Source: Spirochaeta_B sp964398645
GTDB taxonomy: Bacteria; Spirochaetota; Spirochaetia; DSM-27196; DSM-8902
DNA: 7,758 nucleotides
Direction of reading: 5' to 3'
Assembly: GCA_964398645.1 (NCBI GenBank)
Contig: CAYNNU010000109.1
Span: forward strand, 1-7,758
In this document: in pieces, positions 1 to 7,677 of the stretch
How positions within the stretch are numbered: position 1 is the first letter of the stretch
Layout: every line of letters starts with the position of its first letter
Program-made: the position numbers and the translations under genes
The notes under the pieces: generated by a model
The model's input: the letters and a program-made list of their open reading frames with translations, nothing else
Told to the model about the DNA's origin: nothing
Database searches by the model: none

Positions 1-1648
1 GGAAAGTAGTGTTTAATACTGAATCAAAGCCAAAGCCCGGCACCCGGCTAGAAGAGTCGCCTAGTATATTGTGAATTATTTGGGCTGCGGCTCGATCAAA
101 TTCCCGGGTAGGGTTTTGGTTATTTGACCATGTTTTTTCTGAACTAGAGGCTTGCTCAGTCTCGTCCTCCAGCACTTTTATGCCCGGCAAACTTCCATGG
201 CGGGCAAAAATCGTAAAGGCTCGGGTAAGCTCAAACAAGCGAACCTCGACATTTCCCAGTGCGATGCCGGCACCCACTTGATTACGTTGTTCGAACACAC
301 TTTCAAAACCAAGCTCTATCAAGCGGTCTGCAAAGTTCTGAACGCCCAGACGGACCACGGTATATACAGCTGGAACATTCAAGCTTGACGCTAAGGCAAC
401 GCGCAGGCGGACGGGGCCGGCAAAACGCTGAGAAAAGTTTTGCGGAATATAAGCCTCGTACGAACCGAAGTCTTGCGGCAGGTCAGGAAGGATGCTGGAG
501 GCTGTAAATCCGTTTTCGAGGGCCAGCATATACAAAAATGGTTTCAGTGTGGATCCCGGCTGGCGGCGAATTTGCACACCGTCGATCATCCCACCGTTTT
601 GCCGGTCAAAAAAATCCGGGCTACCGACATAGGCCCGAATCGCTCCGCTGTCATTTTCCAGAACTACCGCCGCACCATTATTGACTCTGCTTTCCTTCGC
701 TTCCTCCAGGAAATTTTGCAGGCTGGTCTCCAGTCGATTCTGCATTTCCAGATCCAATGTAGTGCGAAGCGGAAGACCAGCCCGTAGCTGCTCGGGAGTT
801 AGCCGCTGAGCCACATAGTCGGTAAAATGCGGCGCCTCAAATGGCGGCAGCGCAGCTTCGGCGCGGCGCCGGCCAATGGCGATTTCATTCCACAACAGCT
901 CCCGCAGAGCGACCAAGTCCGCAACAGCATCTCCCACATTGATGCCAACCCGCTTGGCAAGCGGCAGCGCGGTTTTGATCAGACGTTCAGGCTGCCTATG
1001 AGGGTTCAAATCGGTTGGCCGGCGTGGCATAACGGCTAACAAAACAGCCTGCCTGGGATTCAATTCCTTTGCTTCGCAACCAAAGTAAGCCCTCGCTGCG
1101 GATTCGATCCCCTGCCTGCCACCACCATAAGGAACCGCGTTTATATATTGCTCAAGAATTTCCTGCTTTGTAAGACGCGTCTCCAATCTAAGCGCGTTCC
1201 ATAATTCCAATAGCTTTCCCTTCATCCCGCCAGCATGTGGCGAAATAATCCGGCTTAACTGCATACTAATTGTCGAGGCGCCGGAAATCACCCTCCCCGC
1301 TTGCCTATTCTGCCAAGCCGCACGCAAAACAGCCAGGACATCAAAACCAGGATGAAAGAAAAACCGACTGTCTTCGGCCTCAACCACAGCCCGCACCACA
1401 TGCCTAGGCAATAGCTCAAAATCTACCCAACGACGGTACACCCCCTCATCAGGATGTATGGTCCTTAGCAAACGACCATTTCTATCCAGCAAATCAAGGC
1501 TATGCGGGCGTTCCAGGAACGTATCAAGCTGAGCATATGGCGACCAGCGCAACCAGCCATACAGGCCTGCCATAAACAATATGAGCAAAGAAAACCCAAG
1601 CAAGGCAGCCCCCTGCTTTCGGAAACAGACGCATTTATTCGATAACAC
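1..1648 (-). CDS. pbpC: Penicillin-binding protein 1C, 3' end cut by window edge
   Basis: This is a bifunctional peptidoglycan synthase of class A, PBP1C type; 549 residues are visible and the C-terminus lies beyond the left edge. A membrane anchor covers about 13-33, after a short basic N-terminus. The glycosyltransferase (GT51) domain shows EDSRFFFHPGFD (92-103; catalytic Glu92), GASTISMQLSR (123-133), a second catalytic Glu148 in GKLLE (the usual Arg-Lys pair reads Gly-Lys), LTKQEILEQYIN (159-170) and YFG (188-190). The transpeptidase domain shows the active-site SxxK as Ser366-Thr-Leu-Lys369 within PGSTLKPFLY, then SxN as Ser422-Leu-Asn424 followed by VPAV. The KTG motif and any C-terminal BiPBP_C domain would lie just outside. 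The chosen start is GTG at 1646-1648. It directly follows an in-frame TGA, so the frame cannot begin earlier, and the next in-frame ATG (codon 26) would cut the membrane helix. The gene overlaps the upstream A2M gene by 14 bases, so translational coupling is likely. The A2M-pbpC pairing matches the E. coli yfhM-pbpC arrangement. No stop or frameshift was seen in the visible part. Confidence 0.94.
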   Translation of the reverse strand, partial: MLSNKCVCFRKQGAALLGFSLLILFMAGLYGWLRWSPYAQLDTFLERPHSLDLLDRNGRLLRTIHPDEGVYRRWVDFELLPRHVVRAVVEAEDSRFFFHPGFDVLAVLRAAWQNRQAGRVISGASTISMQLSRIISPHAGGMKGKLLELWNALRLETRLTKQEILEQYINAVPYGGGRQGIESAARAYFGCEAKELNPRQAVLLAVMPRRPTDLNPHRQPERLIKTALPLAKRVGINVGDAVADLVALRELLWNEIAIGRRRAEAALPPFEAPHFTDYVAQRLTPEQLRAGLPLRTTLDLEMQNRLETSLQNFLEEAKESRVNNGAAVVLENDSGAIRAYVGSPDFFDRQNGGMIDGVQIRRQPGSTLKPFLYMLALENGFTASSILPDLPQDFGSYEAYIPQNFSQRFAGPVRLRVALASSLNVPAVYTVVRLGVQNFADRLIELGFESVFEQRNQVGAGIALGNVEVRLFELTRAFTIFARHGSLPGIKVLEDETEQASSSEKTWSNNQNPTREFDRAAAQIIHNILGDSSSRVPGFGFDSVLNTTF

Positions 1649-4600
1649 TCAGCTCACCGCCAGTACGGCCAAAAACTTCTTCCTGCCCTTCCAGTTCGAT
1701 ATGAGCTGGAGGCACCGGATATATCCCTGGATGCACTGCACGTATCAGGAAGGTAACCGTCCTTGCCCCAGGATACAAATGAGGAAAGAAATATGTAACC
1801 TCGCCAGGATGGATCTTCTGTACAGGGCGTAAACCGAAAAACTGCCAACTGCTGCCAAACATGCCAAATTGCCCAACGGCATAGCCTTCATCAACATATG
1901 TTTCCGTATCACCATACTGAGTTTCCCGCTCCCACTCGCCCCCGCGAACACCGCCTGATTCGGCATACGTTCCGGTAGTTACAAACGAACCATCCAGGAT
2001 CTCAGCTCCACTAGGCACAGGGACTTGAAGAAATGATGCAAAGCGATGGCGATCGCAGCCTATGGTTACCCGAACGCGATAGGTTTCTCCACGCTGCAAT
2101 GCATTAACCTGTACCTGTTTACCATTAAGATCTTCAATTTGCCGAAAAACACTAAAACCCTCATCTCTTGGACCTACAACCTCATTTGGCAAGGCGTACC
2201 GCATTATCGCCGAGTAAAATACTGATCCAGCTTGTGCGGCTGCCTGGTCCAGTTTTATTTCCAAAGGTAGCAAAACATTCTGCGGCAGCTGATCAATAGG
2301 GCTTTGTTGAAAAGGAAATGTGCGTTGTGCCCCGTCTTGCAGATTGACTGTCTCGTTCATCATTTCCTGCTTATTCAAAACAACATGTACAGCCGCCGCA
2401 TCAACTCCCGCACTTTTTTCCAACTCGCGCGATAAAACCTTTGCAGCAAACAAAATGTCAATTGAGTTTACCCAAGGACTATTCAAAGTCGCACGGCGCA
2501 TAGACTGCAAGAAAAGAGGAGCCTGAACCGACTCTTCTTCGTATACCGCAAACGCCTGATGAACACATGCCAGGCGAAGTATCGTTGAATCAAAATAATT
2601 TCGCGACTCATACGTTTCAACAATACCAATATCACGGGTTCCAATTTTCACAAGATTTTTGATCCGCCGAAAGGCATCCAGACCAGCTGATGATTCGCCT
2701 ATGCGGGCAGCTGTTTGGGCGACTATAGCATAGCCAGCAGCTCCCAGGGCATCTTCCAATCCCAACACATCATCAAGCCTTTTGCCATAATTACCGTCAG
2801 GCTTCAAGCGGCTGGCAATATCAATAGCCCAAGCTTTCTCAAAAGCGGTAACATATTTTTCGTCAATGATACTCTCAAGGCGATCAACAAGTCGTCCTTG
2901 TCCTTCCGGACTTAACAAGCGCTGAGGAGAGCCTGAGTTAATTTTTCCTACCTCACGACCATGTTCAAACTGTGCATACAATTCAGCAACTATCAGTGTC
3001 GTACGAACCATTGATTCAGACATTGACAACATATAAAGGTAAGGAACAAATCCACCGTCTGAATGCTGATATTCATTGATATCGTCTTCAAAAAACTCAA
3101 GTGCCTGTCGCGAATCGGTAATCAGGCTGTCAGATAATAATAAGTCCAGTTGATCACCAAAAAGAATGTATGGCGCCGCCCGATATGCGGAAATTTCAAA
3201 GGATCGATCAGGCTTGAAACGTACCCAGCGAGCTAAAGGCTCCTGTAAATAACCAGCCTGATGACCTGCAAAACTCAATTCAATTATTCCACTACCGGGA
3301 AGAACCGCAGAAGGTATCACAACGCCTTCTTCGATGCTGGTATCGCCTAAGCGACCAGCAAGTGTAAAGGCCTCCATCACTTGTACATCAACAACGGGGA
3401 AATTTGCATGCAAACGCTCATTTACTACATCAGAACGTACTGTAAAAATCAAATCAGCCTGCCCTGATTCAGCGAACGTGAGCGGAAACAATAGCTCTTC
3501 AGTTTTGCCTGCAGCTAATACCAACTTCTTCTCCCGATATGGTTGGTCACCATCAAATCCCGCACCATGCAATTCCAGTCCTACAGCAACTTCCTGTGAC
3601 TCATCAGTCAGATTTGTAAAAAGCAGGCCTGCTGATACTGTATCGCGCACCCGCACCTGCATCGGAACAGAAGACCGAACAGTGATAGGGTTTTGAACCA
3701 TTGCTTCCTGCTCTACACGGCCAAACAGTTCTGTTTCCATCGCTACGGCAGTAACCCGATAAGTGGTCAGAGAATCCGGCCAATTGAAAGATACGGTTAC
3801 CAGCCCATCCGCGTCAGTTATTAATGCAGGTTCAAACACTGCGAGCGGCCGAAAGTCCTCACGCTCATCCAGCTTTCCTGCATCTTCCCCTCCGCCACCT
3901 TGCAAGTTTTTCACTTCATAGGTAACAGGATCAATCAACAAAGCTCTGGAATCACCGCCTATTACGCCAAGCGGAAAATGACTGATGTTGTAGAAAAATT
4001 CAACCGGATCTGGAACATGATAATCAATTAAATCCAATACCCCGCGATCTACTGCAAGGAGCGTAACTTCAGCTCCGGAAACCGGCTGACCGTCATGCAA
4101 AACCCGCACTTTGGCTTTCGCCTGTTCGCCGGGCCCATATACCGGCTGATTCATTTCTATTGTAACATCCAGCATCTTGGGCGCAGGGTCTACCTCGATT
4201 TCAACTATTCCAAAAAAGCCGCGCGGTTTTCCCAAATCCGGCTCAAAATATGACTCAGGGGCTTCTGCCCGCGCCGATGCAGATGACAAGGCCACGTACA
4301 CCACCGGAATGTAATCATCTGTAATTGGAAGCTCCAACATACCTGCCGAACCTTCAAATTCTACAAACCGATGATCCATAATTCCTGCCCGCTCAACAGT
4401 CATTAAATACCTTCCATCCGGGATCGGACTTTGTACCATCAAGCGCGCTGTCTCACCAACCTGATATGTTTCTTTATCAGGAATCAAGGTAATCTCATCT
4501 GGCTGCGATGACAACCAGCGAACCCATTGCGGTCCGGTAGCATAAAACGTCAGCTCAGTAATCACCGGCCGCCCCTGCCCATCCTTGGAACCAAGTACAA

Positions 4601-7574
4601 TTACATAGGATCCTGCTTCCGGAGGTGTAAAAGAAATCGTTTTCTGTCCGTTAGCTGGTATCAATACTTCCTGACCGGAAATTTCCTCTTCCACAACCTC
4701 ATATCGAGTGTTTAATTGACCATACACACTCCGCTGCTGTACAGACTTCCACTGACGACGCAGAAAGCGCACATCTACATTTGTTGCATTTGCCAATAAT
4801 CCTCCGTCAATGGACGCTGCGGCCATTTGAATCTGTACCGGCTTGCCCGCCTGACCAAAACGACATGGCATGTCATCATCATCCAGGAGGCGTGCTCCCA
4901 AATAGTAATCCGCTGGATGTACAAGTGTCCTTCCCCGCCCAGACAATTCCTGCCGCGAAGGATCCTGAACTCGGGCTTCCATCACATATTGATAAGTGCC
5001 TCCCGGAATATCATCACTTCCAGCTGGAGAATCCACAGATGCAGAGCCTTGTGCATCCAGAACCGCGTCCCCATAATCAACAAGCTGATTGTGACTCATA
5101 CCCCGCGGGCCAAATACGTAGCCAGCCCAGGAAGTTTGTGGAGGTGCGTAACGCACCGATTCACGATACAAATAATATCTGAGTCTCCCGCCGGAAACGC
5201 TGCCCCCGGATAAATAATTAGAGTACACCGAAAAAGCAAAATCATCCCCCTTTACAAGGACCTGCGGAGGAGGATTTACCGAAACAGCAAAAGCAGCTGG
5301 TTGAAAGTGCGCAACCTGAAAACCTCTGGTATAAGTAGGCGACGCACCACCGCTACGCGTGTACTCTATCCTGTAAAAACCAGGATCAAGATCATCTGGC
5401 AAGGTAAATTTTCCGAAACCCCCGCCCATTTCGCTTACAGTTCCTGTTGTTTCCCAAAGGACATGGTTTCTATCACCAACAGAAATTGAATATCCACCCT
5501 GATAAGCAGAATAACGATTGCCCTGTAAATCACGATCTATTAAACGAAAGGTAACTTCTTCACCAGGACGGTACAATCCTCTATCTGTAAAGACAAAGGT
5601 GATCGCCTTCCCAACATCAGCAAAAGCCGGTGATATTTGGTTGTATATTCCTGCCCGATACGCGTTGTGCCCACCTTGCGGACGAAAGGCAACCCGATCA
5701 CTTCCATGCTGAACCTCAATCTGAAGCCTTTCATCATAACTACTGTAAAACAGTCGCCGAAAATCTCCCGGTTTTAATTCGATAACGGCTAATCCATCTG
5801 AATTCGTGCGCGCATAATAAATGGCATCCTGAATAGAAGTAGCAGGAGTCCTGAACGAAGCCAACGAAACATTTGCATCAACAACCGGTTCACCACTGGA
5901 CAAGGATTGCACCCAAATAAGCACCTTATTCCCGGCACAGCGGGTAGTAACCCCCATATCGGTTACCTGTAATTGCAAATTCCTTTGTTGCCAACGCCAA
6001 GTGTCTTTTGAGTCCGGATCAGAGAAATACCAGGAAACACCGACAAAGCCAAATCCTTCTTCATTCAAGTAATCATCCAGTTCAACAACCTCTAAAGTCT
6101 TAGTATTCGGCTGGATATGACTTAAATCATAAGGCTCAAGACTATCAGCAGCAAATGACGAAAAAGGATCCAGGATACTCCCGATTCGCCACACCCCTTG
6201 CTTAGGGTTTTGCAATTCAAAAATAATTTTTGGATCAAATTGTGCTTCAAGCATCCGGCTACCTGAATTTGGGGTATAAAAATAACTCGCTGCCGCTGGC
6301 ACGTTTACCGATAAATGTCTTCGAATACCCAACTTTCGATCATGGATATCCTTTAATTCCTCTGATATTTCAACAGAATATGTTGATTCATACTCAACAG
6401 GCAGATTGCTAAGTTTAATCATTGATCCGAACACCTGAATGTACGGGCTTATATCATCAATGGGCAAGGATAATGAAATCAGTTCATTCCAATCCTGTTC
6501 CGGCTCAAGGTCATGCGAAAAACGAATAAACGCTGGATTTGCATCTTGCGAATTTGATTGAACAAAATAATACGATCCAACTTCAATAGTACGAAAACGA
6601 AACGGCCTAAGCGTATGAAACGTCTTTTCCGAAATTGTTTCCCGACCACGGTATTCTGCACGCGAGCGAGCCCCTTCCAACAGCCGCACATACATTTCTT
6701 TATTGGCAGGCATATCTTCCAGTAGCTGTAGAACAACAGTTCTTTCTCTGCGATTATGATCTTCCTCATCCTTGGGACGCCGGAGCGAAAATGGGATCGC
6801 CGGACCATTCTTGCCAGCAGAAAGCTGAATAAACCCGGCAATAAACTCCATATCTACCGGATAAGTAAACTGAATGGTAATTTCCCGCAAGGCTGTAGAA
6901 ACCTCATTAGCATCGATTAGTTCGTTTGATTCCGGACTACCTGGATACATTACTACCATATCCAAAGGTTCCCTATAAAACGAAAAGAATTGATCTTCTT
7001 CCAGTGTTTCGCCAGTTAATGCTGGCAAATTCCCAGCTATTCGCACCGTATAATCCAACTGGGCAAGCAGAGCCTCATCCGGCTGAAAAGATAATATTCT
7101 GGAACCCATCCAGCGATAAGTCCCCGCAATTTTCGGCTCAATCTGCATCAAAGTATTTTCGCGCATCGGAGCACCCAGGCGGGTTAATGGCACCATCGGA
7201 TGATTAAAAACAACAAAAATCGTCGGCCGCCGAACTTCTGTGGGCAATTGCCCTTCCGGACCATATGAAATAACAGCAAATTTTTCGTCTGGCGCTTTAA
7301 TCTGCCCAACCCCGGAACCATTGGAATTACTGGAAACGGAATAATACTGCACTCCAGCAGGCGAATCCAGACCAAGGCCAACAAATATTGGCGCACCGGC
7401 ACCCGGAGTTACGGGATCTTTATTATCATATATTGCACTATTTCTTCCACTTGCTCCCCCGCAGGCAATAAAAAGAAACGAGAAAATATAAACAGCCAAA
7501 AGACAAACAACTTTCAAGCTCGTTTTAGGAATGAATCCAATACCACGTCGGCTAATACAATTAAACACGCCCAT
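1635..7574 (-). CDS. Bacterial alpha-2-macroglobulin family lipoprotein, thioester-less
   Basis: This 1979-residue protein is probably a periplasmic, lipid-anchored protease trap of the A2M family (E. coli YfhM is about 1650 residues). The N-terminus has Arg/Lys residues at 9, 10, 17 and 21, a hydrophobic stretch 22-36 and a lipobox-like LFIAC ending at Cys38. Gly39 gives no inner-membrane retention signal. Ig-like/macroglobulin domains follow: about 117-190 (RPTIFVVFNHPM start), about 220-410, about 546-650, and one beginning at the family signature DRGLYRPGEEV (664-674). Further ones lie near 1033 and 1150-1182 (AVDRGVLDL at 1174-1182). A candidate bait region has four Gly at 1226-1229. The A2M domain follows, with DFRPLAVFEPALITDADG (1240-1257) and WPDSLTTYR (1265-1273). 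A helical thioester-like domain covers about 1440-1750, and the C-terminus has PPAHIE at 1955-1960. The thioester Cys and Glu are missing: residues 1468-1475 read PYILFGDQ. The mature chain has only four Cys besides Cys38, none there. The ATG at 7574 has a strong ribosome site and is the only start preserving the signal peptide. Family assignment is secure; inhibitor activity is inferred. Confidence 0.93.
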   Translation of the reverse strand: MGVFNCISRRGIGFIPKTSLKVVCLLAVYIFSFLFIACGGASGRNSAIYDNKDPVTPGAGAPIFVGLGLDSPAGVQYYSVSSNSNGSGVGQIKAPDEKFAVISYGPEGQLPTEVRRPTIFVVFNHPMVPLTRLGAPMRENTLMQIEPKIAGTYRWMGSRILSFQPDEALLAQLDYTVRIAGNLPALTGETLEEDQFFSFYREPLDMVVMYPGSPESNELIDANEVSTALREITIQFTYPVDMEFIAGFIQLSAGKNGPAIPFSLRRPKDEEDHNRRERTVVLQLLEDMPANKEMYVRLLEGARSRAEYRGRETISEKTFHTLRPFRFRTIEVGSYYFVQSNSQDANPAFIRFSHDLEPEQDWNELISLSLPIDDISPYIQVFGSMIKLSNLPVEYESTYSVEISEELKDIHDRKLGIRRHLSVNVPAAASYFYTPNSGSRMLEAQFDPKIIFELQNPKQGVWRIGSILDPFSSFAADSLEPYDLSHIQPNTKTLEVVELDDYLNEEGFGFVGVSWYFSDPDSKDTWRWQQRNLQLQVTDMGVTTRCAGNKVLIWVQSLSSGEPVVDANVSLASFRTPATSIQDAIYYARTNSDGLAVIELKPGDFRRLFYSSYDERLQIEVQHGSDRVAFRPQGGHNAYRAGIYNQISPAFADVGKAITFVFTDRGLYRPGEEVTFRLIDRDLQGNRYSAYQGGYSISVGDRNHVLWETTGTVSEMGGGFGKFTLPDDLDPGFYRIEYTRSGGASPTYTRGFQVAHFQPAAFAVSVNPPPQVLVKGDDFAFSVYSNYLSGGSVSGGRLRYYLYRESVRYAPPQTSWAGYVFGPRGMSHNQLVDYGDAVLDAQGSASVDSPAGSDDIPGGTYQYVMEARVQDPSRQELSGRGRTLVHPADYYLGARLLDDDDMPCRFGQAGKPVQIQMAAASIDGGLLANATNVDVRFLRRQWKSVQQRSVYGQLNTRYEVVEEEISGQEVLIPANGQKTISFTPPEAGSYVIVLGSKDGQGRPVITELTFYATGPQWVRWLSSQPDEITLIPDKETYQVGETARLMVQSPIPDGRYLMTVERAGIMDHRFVEFEGSAGMLELPITDDYIPVVYVALSSASARAEAPESYFEPDLGKPRGFFGIVEIEVDPAPKMLDVTIEMNQPVYGPGEQAKAKVRVLHDGQPVSGAEVTLLAVDRGVLDLIDYHVPDPVEFFYNISHFPLGVIGGDSRALLIDPVTYEVKNLQGGGGEDAGKLDEREDFRPLAVFEPALITDADGLVTVSFNWPDSLTTYRVTAVAMETELFGRVEQEAMVQNPITVRSSVPMQVRVRDTVSAGLLFTNLTDESQEVAVGLELHGAGFDGDQPYREKKLVLAAGKTEELLFPLTFAESGQADLIFTVRSDVVNERLHANFPVVDVQVMEAFTLAGRLGDTSIEEGVVIPSAVLPGSGIIELSFAGHQAGYLQEPLARWVRFKPDRSFEISAYRAAPYILFGDQLDLLLSDSLITDSRQALEFFEDDINEYQHSDGGFVPYLYMLSMSESMVRTTLIVAELYAQFEHGREVGKINSGSPQRLLSPEGQGRLVDRLESIIDEKYVTAFEKAWAIDIASRLKPDGNYGKRLDDVLGLEDALGAAGYAIVAQTAARIGESSAGLDAFRRIKNLVKIGTRDIGIVETYESRNYFDSTILRLACVHQAFAVYEEESVQAPLFLQSMRRATLNSPWVNSIDILFAAKVLSRELEKSAGVDAAAVHVVLNKQEMMNETVNLQDGAQRTFPFQQSPIDQLPQNVLLPLEIKLDQAAAQAGSVFYSAIMRYALPNEVVGPRDEGFSVFRQIEDLNGKQVQVNALQRGETYRVRVTIGCDRHRFASFLQVPVPSGAEILDGSFVTTGTYAESGGVRGGEWERETQYGDTETYVDEGYAVGQFGMFGSSWQFFGLRPVQKIHPGEVTYFFPHLYPGARTVTFLIRAVHPGIYPVPPAHIELEGQEEVFGRTGGELSVIE
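1646..1658 (-). promoter_or_regulatory. Ribosome binding site and GTG start of pbpC
   Basis: On the minus strand GGTGAG (1658-1653) stands four bases before the GTG start (1648-1646). It lies inside the last codons of the A2M gene, and the pbpC frame is closed by TGA immediately upstream of the GTG. A purine-rich site followed by a start that overlaps the previous stop codon is typical of translational coupling. The spacing is on the short side, so initiation may depend on ribosomes finishing the A2M gene. Inference from position and sequence only. Confidence 0.55.
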
Positions 7575-7578
7575 GCCA

Positions 7579-7587
7579 CTCCCCCTT
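7579..7587 (-). promoter_or_regulatory. Strong ribosome binding site of the A2M gene
   Basis: The minus strand reads AAGGGGGAG, then TGGC, then the ATG at 7574. The purine run sits at a normal distance from the start and supports the full-length start with its signal peptide. Confidence 0.75.
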
Positions 7588-7610
7588 CAATTCAAAAAGA
7601 AGTCTAATAC

Positions 7611-7643
7611 TTGTAAAAAGTGAATACAAATAATTTTGTAAAA
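7611..7643. repeat. Direct repeat TTGTAAAA, two copies in the AT-rich leader
   Basis: TTGTAAAA occurs at 7611-7618 and again at 7636-7643, a spacing of 25 bases, inside the AT-rich stretch between the putative promoter and the A2M ribosome site. It may be a regulator site pair or only a result of AT-rich composition. Confidence 0.25.
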
Positions 7644-7648
7644 TGATA

Positions 7649-7677
7649 AGTGTAGCACCCGGCCGGCCAGCTACCTA
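7649..7677 (-). promoter_or_regulatory. Possible extended -10 promoter for the A2M-pbpC operon
   Basis: The minus strand shows TGC-TACACT (7657-7649): an extended TG element with a -10 box that matches TATAAT at four of six positions. Seventeen bases upstream lies TAGGTA (7677-7672), which matches TTGACA at only three of six. The 5' leader would be roughly 65-70 bases. TTTACA sequences further downstream (two copies) could act as other -35 boxes, but none has a good -10 partner. The call is tentative because the host sigma factor preferences are unknown. Confidence 0.3.
7652..7674. repeat. Inverted repeat GTAGC-13-GCTAC over the putative promoter
   Basis: GTAGC at 7652-7656 and GCTAC at 7670-7674 are exact inverted copies separated by 13 bases. 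The spacer includes the self-complementary GGCCGGCC (7661-7668). The arms overlap the -10 and -35 candidates, so this could be a dyad operator or a hairpin in the leader or an upstream transcript. The arms are only five bases and could be chance. Confidence 0.35.

Noticed and set aside
1..60. Left edge as the natural end of pbpC or a truncated pseudogene.
   Set aside because: The frame remains open to the edge, and the final residues match the part just before the KTG motif in intact PBP1C proteins, so the cut is due to the window.
152..1039. Several plus-strand open frames of 70-115 codons opposite pbpC.
   Set aside because: They lie antisense to a frame with complete GT51 and transpeptidase motifs, overlap one another in different frames, and resemble no protein family.
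1527..1634. Minus-strand ATG directly after the A2M stop (1634-1632) as the start of the next gene.
   Set aside because: Its frame stops after about 35 codons; the PBP1C motifs lie in a different frame that opens at the GTG at 1648.
4781..5213. Plus-strand open frames of 128 and 133 codons opposite the A2M gene.
   Set aside because: Two overlapping frames antisense to conserved macroglobulin domains, without recognisable family features; antisense shadows.
6479..6841. Minus-strand open frame of 120 codons inside the A2M gene.
   Set aside because: It is in another frame on the same strand as a well-supported gene, is rich in Arg and hydrophobic residues as expected for a shifted frame, and has no family match I recognise.
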